Shown here: piece after piece, positions 53,116 to 62,733 of the stretch
How positions within the stretch are numbered: position 1 is the first letter of the stretch
How the letters are laid out: each line of letters begins with the position of its first letter
NCBI GenBank assembly: GCA_016946835.1
Contig: JACVTC010000095.1
Coordinates: 602,501-666,500, forward strand
Direction: 5' to 3'
From: Neocallimastix lanati (nom. inval.)
Lineage: Eukaryota > Neocallimastigomycota > Neocallimastigomycetes > Neocallimastigales > Neocallimastigaceae
DNA length: 64,000 nt
Position numbers and translations under genes: made by a program
Notes under the pieces: generated by a model
What the model was told of the DNA's origin: nothing
Databases searched by the model: none
The model's input: the letters and a program-made list of their open reading frames with translations, nothing else

Positions 53116-53167
53116 ACACATAATAAAATATAAATATCATTTCTGAATTTAAGTGTTATATTTAACA
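52879..53167 (+). repeat. 5' LTR of the copia element (289 bp)
   Basis: Starts TGTTAAATA and ends TATTTAACA, a perfect 9-bp inverted terminus. It carries a tandem TTGTACATTA duplication that the 3' LTR lacks, and an (AAAT)n tract one unit longer. As the element's promoter it should hold the transcription start, which cannot be placed from sequence alone. Confidence 0.92.
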
Positions 53168-53183
53168 GATTAAGAGTCTCATG
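53168..53183 (+). promoter_or_regulatory. Primer-binding site matching a half tRNA-Lys(CUU)
   Basis: GATTAAGAGTCTCATG begins at the base after the LTR. Its reverse complement, CATGAGACTCTTAATC, reads as the anticodon arm of tRNA-Lys with loop CUCUUAA (anticodon CUU). It does not end in TGG, so a tRNA 3' end is not the primer. Drosophila copia is primed by a 5' half of initiator tRNA cut in the anticodon stem-loop. A cut after about position 40 of tRNA-Lys would give the equivalent here. The tRNA comparison is from family knowledge, because no host tRNA gene is in the window. Confidence 0.7.
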
Positions 53184-53285
53184 ACTCAATAATTCATTAA
53201 CAATTGCTGATATCAAAATCTAATATATCAAATATTAAACATTCATTAAATATTAAAATAAAGAAATATTGGCAGCCACATTAAA

Positions 53286-56200
53286 ATGACTAAATCAGAT
53301 AATTCAACAGTTACGGGGAGTTCTTCAAAAACTTCTTCAAAGACAACAAAGACTACAAATACATCGAGTACAACAATGAATGATACTCTTGTCGAAGTAG
53401 AACCTCCAAATATTCAAACCAACACAATTAATAAATTTCACATTCAAAACTTTAGAATTACAAATGAAAACTTTCACAAATGGCATTCAGATTTAAAATT
53501 ATTCCTTGATTCTGAAGAATTGGGTGATTATATATCAAAGAATATCAAAGATATAAACACAAATAAAAAACATTTAAAATATGACAGTACAGTCAGAATT
53601 ATAATATTAAACAGCCTCGACGAATATACAAAAAGCTTATTAAATAATTGTACAAGTGCCTACTTAATGATAAAGGAATTAAAGGAAAGATTTTCAGAAA
53701 CAGGCCCTTCAAGATTATTTGAAATTGAAATGAAGATAAAAAAGCTAGAAATCGAAAACGATGACTTTAAACTGTATTTAGATAATCTTAACTCATTATT
53801 TACAGAATACAATAACGAGGCAAAATCTCAAAATAAGCCAGAACTAAGTGAAGAAACAAAATTCTTGTATTCTTTAGAGGAACTAAATAAAGTCGGCAGA
53901 GCATATTCATTCACATTTCTATATGTTGAAAAGACATTTAAGGATTTAAAAGAAGACATAACAAAACTAAGTACCATAATTAAGAAAAGTAAAAGTATTA
54001 AACGAGTAGAAATCAAGGAAACATATCAACACGAAGATCAAATTAATAGAGTCCGAAATGGGAAACTCCCATATAATTTTAATAAAGAAGCAAATTCCAA
54101 CGAATACTGTCAATATTGCCATAAAAATGGGCACACTACTGATAACTGTTTCTTCAATCCATCGAATTCACCAAATAATAACTATAGAGGAGAAAAGAAA
54201 AATATTAATAATAAGTCAAGAAACAAAATTAAAATTAAAAGAACATCTTTAAACAGGAAAGGTAGTAAAAGAAACTTCAAATCTTATAACGTTAATTATG
54301 AAGAACAAAACAATTCGAATTCAGATTCAGATCCTTCATTCGACTTCTGCTTCAATATAAAAACTAATTGTGTAAAAGATAATTTTAATAACAGTTCAAT
54401 AACTTCCATGAACATAAGGGTAAATAAAGTAACTACCGAAATCTTAAAAGAAGAAAATAATATTATGGAAGATAACAATATAGAATCATGGATCATTGAT
54501 AGTGGAACAGGGATTAATTTATCTAAGAATATAAAAATACTATCAAACATTGAAGAAGTTGCTAATAGAGGAATTACATACCCAAACGGACAATCCGATA
54601 GAATATACAAAAAGGGTATGTACAAAGGGATGTATAAAAATAATAATTTTTCTATTGGAGAAGTATTTTATGCTCCAAACATACAAAATAATTTAATTTC
54701 CACTCATTACCTATGTAAAAAAGGCTTCAAATTAGTAATGGATATGCATAACAATAAAGAAAGACTCCAAATATTTAAAAATAATAAACTAATTACTACC
54801 GTTTATACAAATGATGAAAACCTCTTTACTTTAAATACAAGCTCAATGAAAAATAAAGATTATAATATAAACAATGTCGATTTAAAATTATGGCATGCTA
54901 GATTAGGCCACTATTACAATCAAAATCTTCAAAAATTTCTAGAAAACAACAACATTAAGGAAGAAAAGAATGATAATATAAATTGTGAAGATTGCAAAAT
55001 AAGTAAACTCAAGAAAAAACCATTCAACAAAATAATCAACAAAAGTTCCTCACCATTACAAGTCGTTCATTCTGATATCGTCGGACCACTAAAGCCTTCA
55101 CCATCATTTAGTGGATACAAATATTATATAACATTCATAGATGATTTCAGTAGAAAATGTTGGGTCTACTTACTGAAACACAAATCTGAAGCAGTACAAA
55201 AATTTATTGAGTTTCATAAACTTATGAAAAATACTTGTAATTACAATATAAAAGAAGTAAGATCTGATAACGGTTTAGAATATAACAATTCTAATTTTAT
55301 AAATTATCTTAAAAATAATGGAATTATATTCAATCATTCAACACCAGGTAATCCCCAACAAAATGGTCGCGCTGAAAGAATTAATCAAACATTAGATTAC
55401 TGCGCGAAAACACTACTTAGTGCAGCTAAATTATCACCTATTTTATGGGATGAAGCTATTAAATGTGCATGTATATTGTATAATTTAAATCCGCATCAAG
55501 GAATTAATTTTAAAATCCCGAACGAGGTATTTTTTAATAAGAAAATTGATATATCTAAACTTAAAGTGTTTGGATGTAAAGTATTTTTCCTTAATAGATA
55601 CAAACAAGGAAAATTTGAAAATAATACAAAACCAGGTATTTTCTTAGGATACTCATCAGATTCCCCAGGTTATCGTGTCCTCGACACTACTTCAAAAACA
55701 ATAATTATAGTTCGTGACGCATACTTCAATGAAAGTACTCTAGGTTCACTTGGCACATCATTTTTTCATTCCTCAAATCCTTCAGATAAACAAATTGAGG
55801 GGGAACAGGACTTACAACATGATTCACAACATCAATTTAGTCAATCTATTTATCATAATGAATTTGAAAGGAATGAAAACAAACCGAATAAAATTAATAT
55901 TGAAGATAATATTGATTTAATGGATGAATACAATAATGAAAACATGTTAGACAATAATTCAGAAAACGAAATAATTAATGAAGACATAATTAATGAAGAC
56001 ATAATTAATGAAAATAAAATTAATGAAGACATAATCAATGAAAATAAAATTAATGAAGACAAAATTAATGATGATAAAATCAATGAAGATAAAATTAACG
56101 AAAATCAAAAATTAGCTGAAAAACAAGAAGAAATACTCAAAAATTCAAATATTGAAGATAATATAAAAGTTTCATCAAACGAAAACCATGCCAAAATCCT

Positions 56201-56885
56201 ACATGATAATAGTAAAAGTAATGAAAATAACACTATTATTAATAGAAATAACGATAATAACATAAAGGGTATAAAAATCACAAAAAATGATTTTTTGAAC
56301 AAAAATGTGAAAAAAAGTTTTATTAATAAAAATTTGAATAAAAATTTCAAAAATTTCAAATTTAAGAATAAATTAAAAATTTCAAACCTTAATAATTATA
56401 AAAATTTATCTAAATCAAGCCTTAATAATTATGAAATTTTAGACCAGAAACTTATTGAGAATAGAATTGAAAGCAATCATAAAAATCTGGCTAATATGAA
56501 GATGAATGAAAAATCAAATTTGGAAAATAATAAAATATATGATAATAATAAAATGAATGACTATAATTCAGAGAATGAATCTGAGGACAGTTTTAGTGAT
56601 CTGGAACCTTTAGATAAAAGAAAACTAAGAAAGAACAAAGAAAAGAACTTTAAATTTAATATTAAAAGAAATAATAAAATTTTCGATAAACTAGTAAACA
56701 AAAATGATAAAATTGATAACGAGAAAACAAAAAACTATCGAAAAAGAAAAAGAAAAAATTATCAATTGAATGAAGAAAGAAAAATAAAAGATAGAGTATC
56801 TACATCAAATAAACCATTTTTTGAAAGGAAAACAGACTCAGATGAAAACGAAAGACGAATAGAGTCAATAACATTAATACATTAA
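53286..56885 (+). CDS. Copia Gag-protease-integrase polyprotein
   Basis: 1,199 residues. A Ser/Thr-rich N terminus and Gag region (to about 260) precede a zinc knuckle, Cys275-x2-Cys278-x4-His283-x4-Cys288. Aspartic protease has WIIDSG with Asp405. The pre-integrase zinc motif is His537-x4-His542-x24-Cys567-x2-Cys570. Integrase has the D,D-35-E triad Asp597, Asp661, Glu697 in HSDIVGP, RSDNGLEY and NGRAERIN, and then the copia KLKVFGCKVFF motif. From about residue 850 to the end there are roughly 300 residues of Asn/Lys/Glu-rich spacer, with tandem IINED/KINED units near 898-940. That spacer is much longer than usual between integrase and RT. The frame stops at 56885 inside the RT-proximal linker. 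The first ATG after the primer site is used. It encodes the particle, maturation and integration functions. Confidence 0.92.
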   Translation: MTKSDNSTVTGSSSKTSSKTTKTTNTSSTTMNDTLVEVEPPNIQTNTINKFHIQNFRITNENFHKWHSDLKLFLDSEELGDYISKNIKDINTNKKHLKYDSTVRIIILNSLDEYTKSLLNNCTSAYLMIKELKERFSETGPSRLFEIEMKIKKLEIENDDFKLYLDNLNSLFTEYNNEAKSQNKPELSEETKFLYSLEELNKVGRAYSFTFLYVEKTFKDLKEDITKLSTIIKKSKSIKRVEIKETYQHEDQINRVRNGKLPYNFNKEANSNEYCQYCHKNGHTTDNCFFNPSNSPNNNYRGEKKNINNKSRNKIKIKRTSLNRKGSKRNFKSYNVNYEEQNNSNSDSDPSFDFCFNIKTNCVKDNFNNSSITSMNIRVNKVTTEILKEENNIMEDNNIESWIIDSGTGINLSKNIKILSNIEEVANRGITYPNGQSDRIYKKGMYKGMYKNNNFSIGEVFYAPNIQNNLISTHYLCKKGFKLVMDMHNNKERLQIFKNNKLITTVYTNDENLFTLNTSSMKNKDYNINNVDLKLWHARLGHYYNQNLQKFLENNNIKEEKNDNINCEDCKISKLKKKPFNKIINKSSSPLQVVHSDIVGPLKPSPSFSGYKYYITFIDDFSRKCWVYLLKHKSEAVQKFIEFHKLMKNTCNYNIKEVRSDNGLEYNNSNFINYLKNNGIIFNHSTPGNPQQNGRAERINQTLDYCAKTLLSAAKLSPILWDEAIKCACILYNLNPHQGINFKIPNEVFFNKKIDISKLKVFGCKVFFLNRYKQGKFENNTKPGIFLGYSSDSPGYRVLDTTSKTIIIVRDAYFNESTLGSLGTSFFHSSNPSDKQIEGEQDLQHDSQHQFSQSIYHNEFERNENKPNKINIEDNIDLMDEYNNENMLDNNSENEIINEDIINEDIINENKINEDIINENKINEDKINDDKINEDKINENQKLAEKQEEILKNSNIEDNIKVSSNENHAKILHDNSKSNENNTIINRNNDNNIKGIKITKNDFLNKNVKKSFINKNLNKNFKNFKFKNKLKISNLNNYKNLSKSSLNNYEILDQKLIENRIESNHKNLANMKMNEKSNLENNKIYDNNKMNDYNSENESEDSFSDLEPLDKRKLRKNKEKNFKFNIKRNNKIFDKLVNKNDKIDNEKTKNYRKRKRKNYQLNEERKIKDRVSTSNKPFFERKTDSDENERRIESITLIH
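55970..56106 (+). repeat. In-frame 15-bp tandem repeats in the integrase-RT spacer
   Basis: About nine copies of a 15-base unit encoding (I/K)INED or (I/K)INEN. Unit sequence has drifted (ATAATTAATGAAGAC against AAAATTAATGAAGAC), but the frame is kept. Confidence 0.8.
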
Positions 56886-56908
56886 TTCCCAAGAATTATG
56901 AAGAAGCT

Positions 56909-58396
56909 ATGAATTCAGAAAATGCGGACAAATGGAAAGACGCAATTAACAAAGAATTACAAATTTTATATGGAAATAATGTAATGAAAATTGTTGAAAA
57001 TAAAAATATCCCAAAAGGCATTAAGCCACTCGACGTTAAATGGGTTTTTACCATAAAAGATAATGGTATATATAAAGCTAGATTGGTCGTCAAAGGTTTT
57101 CGACAAATTAAAGGAGTTGATTATAACTGCACCTATTCTCCTACAATAGAAATGGATAGTTTTAGATTAACTATTGCTATTGCATCTATATATAAATGGG
57201 ATATAAGACAAATCGATATTAAAGCTGCATATTTGAACGCTAAATTAGATGAGAAAATTTATGTACAAATTCCAATCGGTGATAAAAATTTCAATTGCGG
57301 AAAATCAGGATTATTACGAAAGGCTCTCTATGGACTCAAACAAGCTGGAAGACAATGGTTTTACGAAATCTCCGGTTTTCTTAAGAAAATTGGGTTAATT
57401 CAATATAATACAGATAGTTGTTTATTTGGTAAATATAAAAATAATAAATTATGCTTATTACTAACACTCTATGTTGATGATATACTAATTGCAGGAGAGA
57501 ATAAAAAAATTACCAAAGTTGTTTCAAAGATAAAACGTAAATACAAAATCTCCACAGATAAATCAGCAAATAAAATTATTGGAATCAATATAGTTAAAAC
57601 AAATAAAGGCTACAAAATTAATCAAAAGGATTATATTGAAAAAATGTTATCTAACTACAACATAAACAATACTAAAATAACTAGAATACCATGTATTAAT
57701 GCAAAATTAGAAGATAGAGAAAACTCTGAGAAAATTAACAAAACTGATTATAAAAGATTGATTGGATCTCTATTATATGTATCAACAAAAACAAGACCTG
57801 ACATAGCATTTGCAGTAAATCAAGCTGCAAGATTTTCTGAGAATCCAACAAGAGCTGATTTGAATGCAGGTATACAAATACTAAAATACCTTAAAAGTAC
57901 CAAGGACTATTCAATTCATTATAACGGAAAGAAAATTTTAAGAGCATATTGTGATGCAGATTTCGCTGGTGATGAGGTTAAAAGAAGATCCACTTCAGGA
58001 TATATTTTTGTATTAGGAAATAGCCCAATATCATGGAAATCAATTACACAGAAAAATATAGCCTTATCAACTACAGAAGCCGAATACTCAAGCTTAATAG
58101 AATGTACCAAACAAGCTATATGGATAAGAAGATTAGTTAATGAAATATTTAACAAAAACATTAGAATTAATATTAGAATAGATAATAAACCATGTAAGGA
58201 TATAGCTGAAAATGAAAACCAAAAGGGACGATGCAAATATATGGATATAAAATACAAATATGTTCAAGATGAAATTATGAAAAATGAAATTAAATTAACA
58301 CTCATTGGTTCTAACTCAATGATGGCAGATTCATTAACCAAAAGTATTTCTGGACCCAAGCTTAAATATTTCTCAGACTTCATCATGGAAATGTAG
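56909..58396 (+). CDS. Copia reverse transcriptase-RNase H
   Basis: 495 residues from the first in-frame ATG. The same frame is open from 56846 and reads INTLIPKNYEEAM, the usual copia lead into RT, so this ATG may not be a real initiation site. RT (RVT_2) motifs: LDVKWVFTIKDNGIYKARLV, RQIDIKAAYLNAKL, GLKQAGRQWF, and the catalytic YVDD at residues 188-191. RNase H carries DADFAGDE with Asp349, SGYIFVLGNSPISWKS and ALSTTEAEYSSL with its Glu. It ends MADSLTKSISGPKL, the standard copia C terminus, 13 bases before the polypurine tract. It is offset by -1 from the upstream frame, with 40 bases of overlap. Confidence 0.92.
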   Translation: MNSENADKWKDAINKELQILYGNNVMKIVENKNIPKGIKPLDVKWVFTIKDNGIYKARLVVKGFRQIKGVDYNCTYSPTIEMDSFRLTIAIASIYKWDIRQIDIKAAYLNAKLDEKIYVQIPIGDKNFNCGKSGLLRKALYGLKQAGRQWFYEISGFLKKIGLIQYNTDSCLFGKYKNNKLCLLLTLYVDDILIAGENKKITKVVSKIKRKYKISTDKSANKIIGINIVKTNKGYKINQKDYIEKMLSNYNINNTKITRIPCINAKLEDRENSEKINKTDYKRLIGSLLYVSTKTRPDIAFAVNQAARFSENPTRADLNAGIQILKYLKSTKDYSIHYNGKKILRAYCDADFAGDEVKRRSTSGYIFVLGNSPISWKSITQKNIALSTTEAEYSSLIECTKQAIWIRRLVNEIFNKNIRINIRIDNKPCKDIAENENQKGRCKYMDIKYKYVQDEIMKNEIKLTLIGSNSMMADSLTKSISGPKLKYFSDFIMEM

Positions 58397-58409
58397 AAAA
58401 TGCCAATGT

Positions 58410-58417
58410 AGGGGGAA
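58410..58417 (+). promoter_or_regulatory. Polypurine tract of the copia element
   Basis: AGGGGGAA lies directly against the TG of the 3' LTR, the position for plus-strand DNA priming. Both family-2 LTR remnants carry the same GGGGGAA core. Confidence 0.88.
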
Positions 58418-58692
58418 TGTTAAATATCACAGTTATGTGTTTAATTACATTGTACATTATACTACATTATTAAGTGTAAAATATTTTTTTATTCGATAAT
58501 ATAATGCAGTGTAACGTTAAATGTTACCAATAATGTTAGACTAGAAAATAAATATTAATAACATGTAATAACATATTCTTAAACGAATAAGGTCTTTCTA
58601 AATGTAAAAGCAATAAATAAATAAATAAATAAATAAATAAACACATAATAAAATATAAATATCATTTCTGAATTTAAGTGTTATATTTAACA
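58418..58692 (+). repeat. 3' LTR of the copia element (275 bp)
   Basis: TGTTAAATA..TATTTAACA, the same as the 5' LTR except for one T/A change, absence of the 10-bp duplication and one AATA unit fewer. Confidence 0.92.
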
Positions 58693-58697
58693 ATGAT
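58693..58697 (+). repeat. Target-site duplication, right copy
   Basis: ATGAT, identical to 52874-52878. Confidence 0.85.
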
Positions 58698-59002
58698 AAT
58701 GATAATAATAATTATAAATAATAAATAATAAATAATAAATAAATAATAAAATTAATAAATAATAAAATAAATAAATAATAAAATAAATAAATAATAAAAT
58801 AAATAAATATATATATATATAAAATTATTATAATATTTATAAATAATATTATATATATAATATTTAATTGTATTGCTAATTTAAATATTACTGTCAATAT
58901 TTATCAAATTTATAAATATATAACGAGAGATAAAGATACAATACTAATTCAGTATTATAAAAGTATTTACACAAAAATTATAAATTATTTATAATGATAA
59001 AA

Positions 59003-59039
<37 letters not shown>

Positions 59040-59155
59040 TTTTAATTGATCCCTTTTTTTCATTTATACTGATAATATTTAAAAACCTTTTAACTGAAAA
59101 AAATTTTTTTTTTCAAATTTATCTTCAAAACATATATAAATATGAAATCAATAAT

Positions 59156-59205
<50 letters not shown>

Positions 59206-59249
59206 TAATTACTCATATTTTATAGTATTAAATTATAGTTTTGGTAATC

Positions 59250-59311
<62 letters not shown>

Positions 59312-59473
59312 GATATAATTAAGTTATTGTAAAAATATTTTATTGTTTTATATTATATATAAAAATAAATAAATAAATAAATAATAATAAATATCTATTA
59401 TATGTATAATAATATTTTTTCTCTATTTTATTATTTTATATATTTTGTTGTTGTGATTATTGCTATTATTATT

Positions 59474-59506
<33 letters not shown>

Positions 59507-59527
59507 TTTTTATTTTTTTATTTTCTT
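58698..59527. other. AT-rich intergenic DNA
   Basis: Between the copia element and the phosphoesterase gene. Contains AATA repeats (58698-58810), a T-rich run at 59009-59038, a (TA)n tract (59172-59204) and an (ATT)n tract (59251-59310). No gene seen. Confidence 0.55.
59251..59310. repeat. (ATT)n microsatellite
   Basis: About 20 uninterrupted TAT/ATT units. Confidence 0.85.
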
Positions 59528-61170
59528 TTATAAATTATATCTTTTAGAGTTTAATAAATCATTGGTATCTATCACAACAATACTAAGGTAATTTGATTTA
59601 AAAATATTTCCAATACTAACGGATATAGAATTTCTATTTTCAGTACTATTATTCATTAGGAATTGTTTAGATTTAAGAACTGATTCATGAATATGACCAT
59701 GAATAGATAATAATGGTTTATTCTTATTAAGAAAATTTCTTATTGCTATAGAGCCAACATGATCTCCACTTTTAATAATATCTAAAGGTGTTCCCTTTTT
59801 ATTATTATTATTATTATTATTATATTTATTTATTTATTTTCAAGTTATAAATAATGATATTAATAATAATAATAAAATAAAAATTTAAATTAAAAATTTT
59901 AAAATTGGAATTATTTATATTTTTATAAAATAAAAATAAAAATAAATTATATATGCATAATTTTGAAATGTATAATTTTAAAATATACATTTTAAAAAAA
60001 AAAAAAAAAGTAAAAATAATAAAAGTTAATAAATAAATTATTAAATATATTAATATATATATATTAAAACTAAAACTTAAATTTAAATTTAAATTATTTT
60101 AAATTAATAATATATATATATAAATACATAAGGTGGTCCGTGCATTAAACAAATAGTTTTTGATAGTATTTCTGAGGTTACACGATTTTCAAAATTTTCT
60201 AAAATAGCTTCTAATGTATCTTCTGGTGAAAGAGATACTTCTTCGTCAATTAAAATCATTTGTCCATTCCTACAAGTACTTTTTAATCCTTTTAATAATA
60301 TGGATCTATTTACATTACTGATGTTCATTAATTGTACTTCGTTTCTGGTACAGTCTGGATTAGTATCAAAAAAATTAAGTATATCTTTTATATCACTTTT
60401 TAAGTCAACATTTTCCCAATCCTTATTTCTATGATTGGATATACTAACATTGGATAAGGAATATACATAGAGTTCATCATTACTATTACTATTATTTATT
60501 TTCAGTGGAACTAGGGTATCGTTTTCAAGTAAATGAACCTCAACTATATCTTTATTTCTTTCAAAAAATTCTTTGAGTCTCTCAAAATTTATTCTATAAT
60601 CAGCATTTCCTATTATAAATTCAAAAAAAAAAAAAATAATAATAAATATATACATATATATAATATAGTAATAATAAATATATATATAATTTAAATAAAA
60701 AAGAATACATATATATATAAAATATATGAATATATATATTAAATATTATTGAAATTACATTTCAATTTCAACTTAAAATTTAAATTTTATTTTATTTCAT
60801 TTTATTTTTTATTTTATTTTATTTAATATATATATATATATATTTTACCCATATTCATATAAATTGGTATTTTATTATTATTATTATTTTTACAATTTTT
60901 CATAAGATTGAAAAAAATATTAGTAAACCATTCATATTGTTTATCTACCACCATCGTCGATTCAATTTCTTTTTTTTCTTTCGAGGTCACTCTTCTTTTC
61001 TCTTTATCTTCAATATCTTTTATGATGGCATTTCGTAAAACGGAACGTCTCACAGAAATATCACCATCAATAAAAATAGTTTCAATATCTGAGCATTGTT
61101 GAATATAATTTATTAATTTTTTATATTGTGAAATGTCACCGTGTAAATCTGACGTTGCTAAAATTTTCAT
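59528..61170 (-). CDS. Calcineurin-like metallophosphoesterase (3 exons)
   Basis: Minus-strand exons 61170-60849, 60609-60128 and 59794-59528 join in phase (introns of 239 and 333 bases, GT..AG) to give 356 residues. Metal-binding motifs run in the family order: TSDLHGD (Asp8, His10), FIDGDIS (Asp37), GNADYR (Asn109, Asp111), LMHGPPYG (His264) and SIHGHIHES (His300, His302, His304). This is a full dimetal phosphoesterase site. The GNxD form in place of GNHD/E, together with HGPP and HGHIHES, is typical of a group common in bacteria and archaea. No signal peptide or membrane segment, so it is cytosolic. The substrate is unknown; the family includes nucleotide and protein phosphatases. The longer exon-level frames at 60104-60655 and 60823-61170 include intron read-through at their ends. 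Confidence 0.88.
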
Positions 61171-61604
61171 TTTTTTTATTTAGATATATATATATATTTT
61201 TTGTAATAAATTTTCAATATATATATATAAACAAAAAAAAAAAAAAAAAAAATTTATAAAAATAAAAATTCAAAAAAGAATATATATAAATTATATATTA
61301 TTTATATATAATAGACATATAATTGATATATAATAGATATATAAATTTATATTAACGTTTTTTTTTTTTTTAATATAGAATTAATAAGAATTTCTGTAAA
61401 AAAAAAAAAAAAATTATTTACATTATTATACGTATACATATTATACATATTATTATTATTATTATTGTCGACATATTTATTCAATAAAATAAATCGAGGC
61501 ATTTTGAAAGTTTTTATTTTGGAAAAGTTTCATTTCGAAAAAAATTTTTTAAATGTTAATAAATAAATAAATTAATAATAAAACAAATAAATAATATATA
61601 TAAT

Positions 61605-61664
<60 letters not shown>

Positions 61665-62171
61665 AACTATAATAAATATATAAATTTAAAAATTAAAACC
61701 ATATGCATTTTATACTAAATATATGCTAAAAACTCTATATGTGTAAGTCACGTAATTTTCAATTAACGATATATAGCATGATTTAACATAATAAATTTTT
61801 AAAAAAAAAATATAAATATTTATAATAAATTATATAAATTTATAATAGTTAAGATACATTAGAATTTAAACATTAAAAAATAAAATATTTTATCACACGT
61901 TTTTAAACGCTTTCCAATTTTTCAAAATATATATAATTACTGATAATTTTATAAAAAAATAAATATTAATAATTTAAAAGATGTAAAGGATAATAACTTA
62001 AGATATAATTATTAAAATTAAAAAATAATATTTAAATAATTAATTGATCATTTTTACACCATTTAAATTCTTGCGTAGTATTTTACAAAATCTTAAATTT
62101 TAATAAAAAATATTTAAGTATTTAAAAAATATTATTAATAAAAGAAATAGTTATAAATAACCTAGTAAAAA

Positions 62172-62205
<34 letters not shown>

Positions 62206-62309
62206 TGGAAAAACACTATATATAAATAAAATTATTAAATAACTAATAAATAAAAGGAAAAAACTAAATGGTTTTTTATGACTTTATTGTATTTATTAAT
62301 TATTTTAAA

Positions 62310-62342
<33 letters not shown>

Positions 62343-62564
62343 CAATTAATAAATAATTAATATTTATTATTAAATTTTATTATTATTATTATTATTGTAA
62401 TTATTTTTATTTATTGATTAAATAATCTATGAAAAGAAAAATAATTTTAAAATTTTTAATTAATTATTTTTTTTACCTAATAAATAAAAATATAACTAAA
62501 TAAAAAATATCTATTTAATTATTTATTATTTTTAAATTTTTATTTTCTTAAATATCATAACAAA
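61171..62564. other. AT-rich intergenic DNA
   Basis: Upstream of the phosphoesterase gene. Holds an (AAAT)n tract at 61607-61664, a (TA)n tract near 62171-62196 and a T32 tract at 62311-62342. A CATTTCG phrase at 61532 faintly recalls the MITE terminus. No gene seen. Confidence 0.55.
61607..61664. repeat. (AAAT)n microsatellite
   Basis: About 14 uninterrupted AAAT units. Confidence 0.85.
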
Positions 62565-62733
62565 TATTAAAAGTCATGAAATTTGGGTTTAATAATTATA
62601 TCAATTTTATTAATATGTTTTATGATAAAGAATTACTAGCACTTAATTATTCTAAATTAAATGCTTTTATATTAGTACAATATTGTTCAATACATTTGAA
62701 GCTTATTTTCCATATATTTCATATATTCTAACA
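62565..62733 (-). repeat. LTR of family 2, diverged copy
   Basis: About 169 bp in minus orientation, adjacent to the polypurine core TTCCCCCTT read on the plus strand (62734-62742). Confidence 0.55.

Larger units (their letters stand above)
52879..58692 (+). mobile_element. Complete Ty1/copia LTR retrotransposon
   Basis: 5,814 bp bounded by ATGAT duplications. Order: 5' LTR, primer-binding site, Gag-protease-integrase frame, RT-RNase H frame, polypurine tract, 3' LTR. Protease-integrase-RT order with integrase before RT defines Ty1/copia. The LTRs differ by one substitution, a 10-bp duplication and one AATA unit, so insertion was recent. It inserted to the right of an older copia relic. All catalytic motifs survive; the only visible defect is that the second frame is offset by -1 from the first. 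Confidence 0.93.

Noticed and set aside
56846-56885. Canonical -1 slippery heptamer
   Set aside because: Each candidate in the overlap was read in the upstream frame and none fits X XXY YYZ.
58994-59332. 112-residue plus-strand frame
   Set aside because: Consists of poly-Phe, Tyr-Ile and poly-Ile encoded by T, TA and ATT repeats; not a gene.
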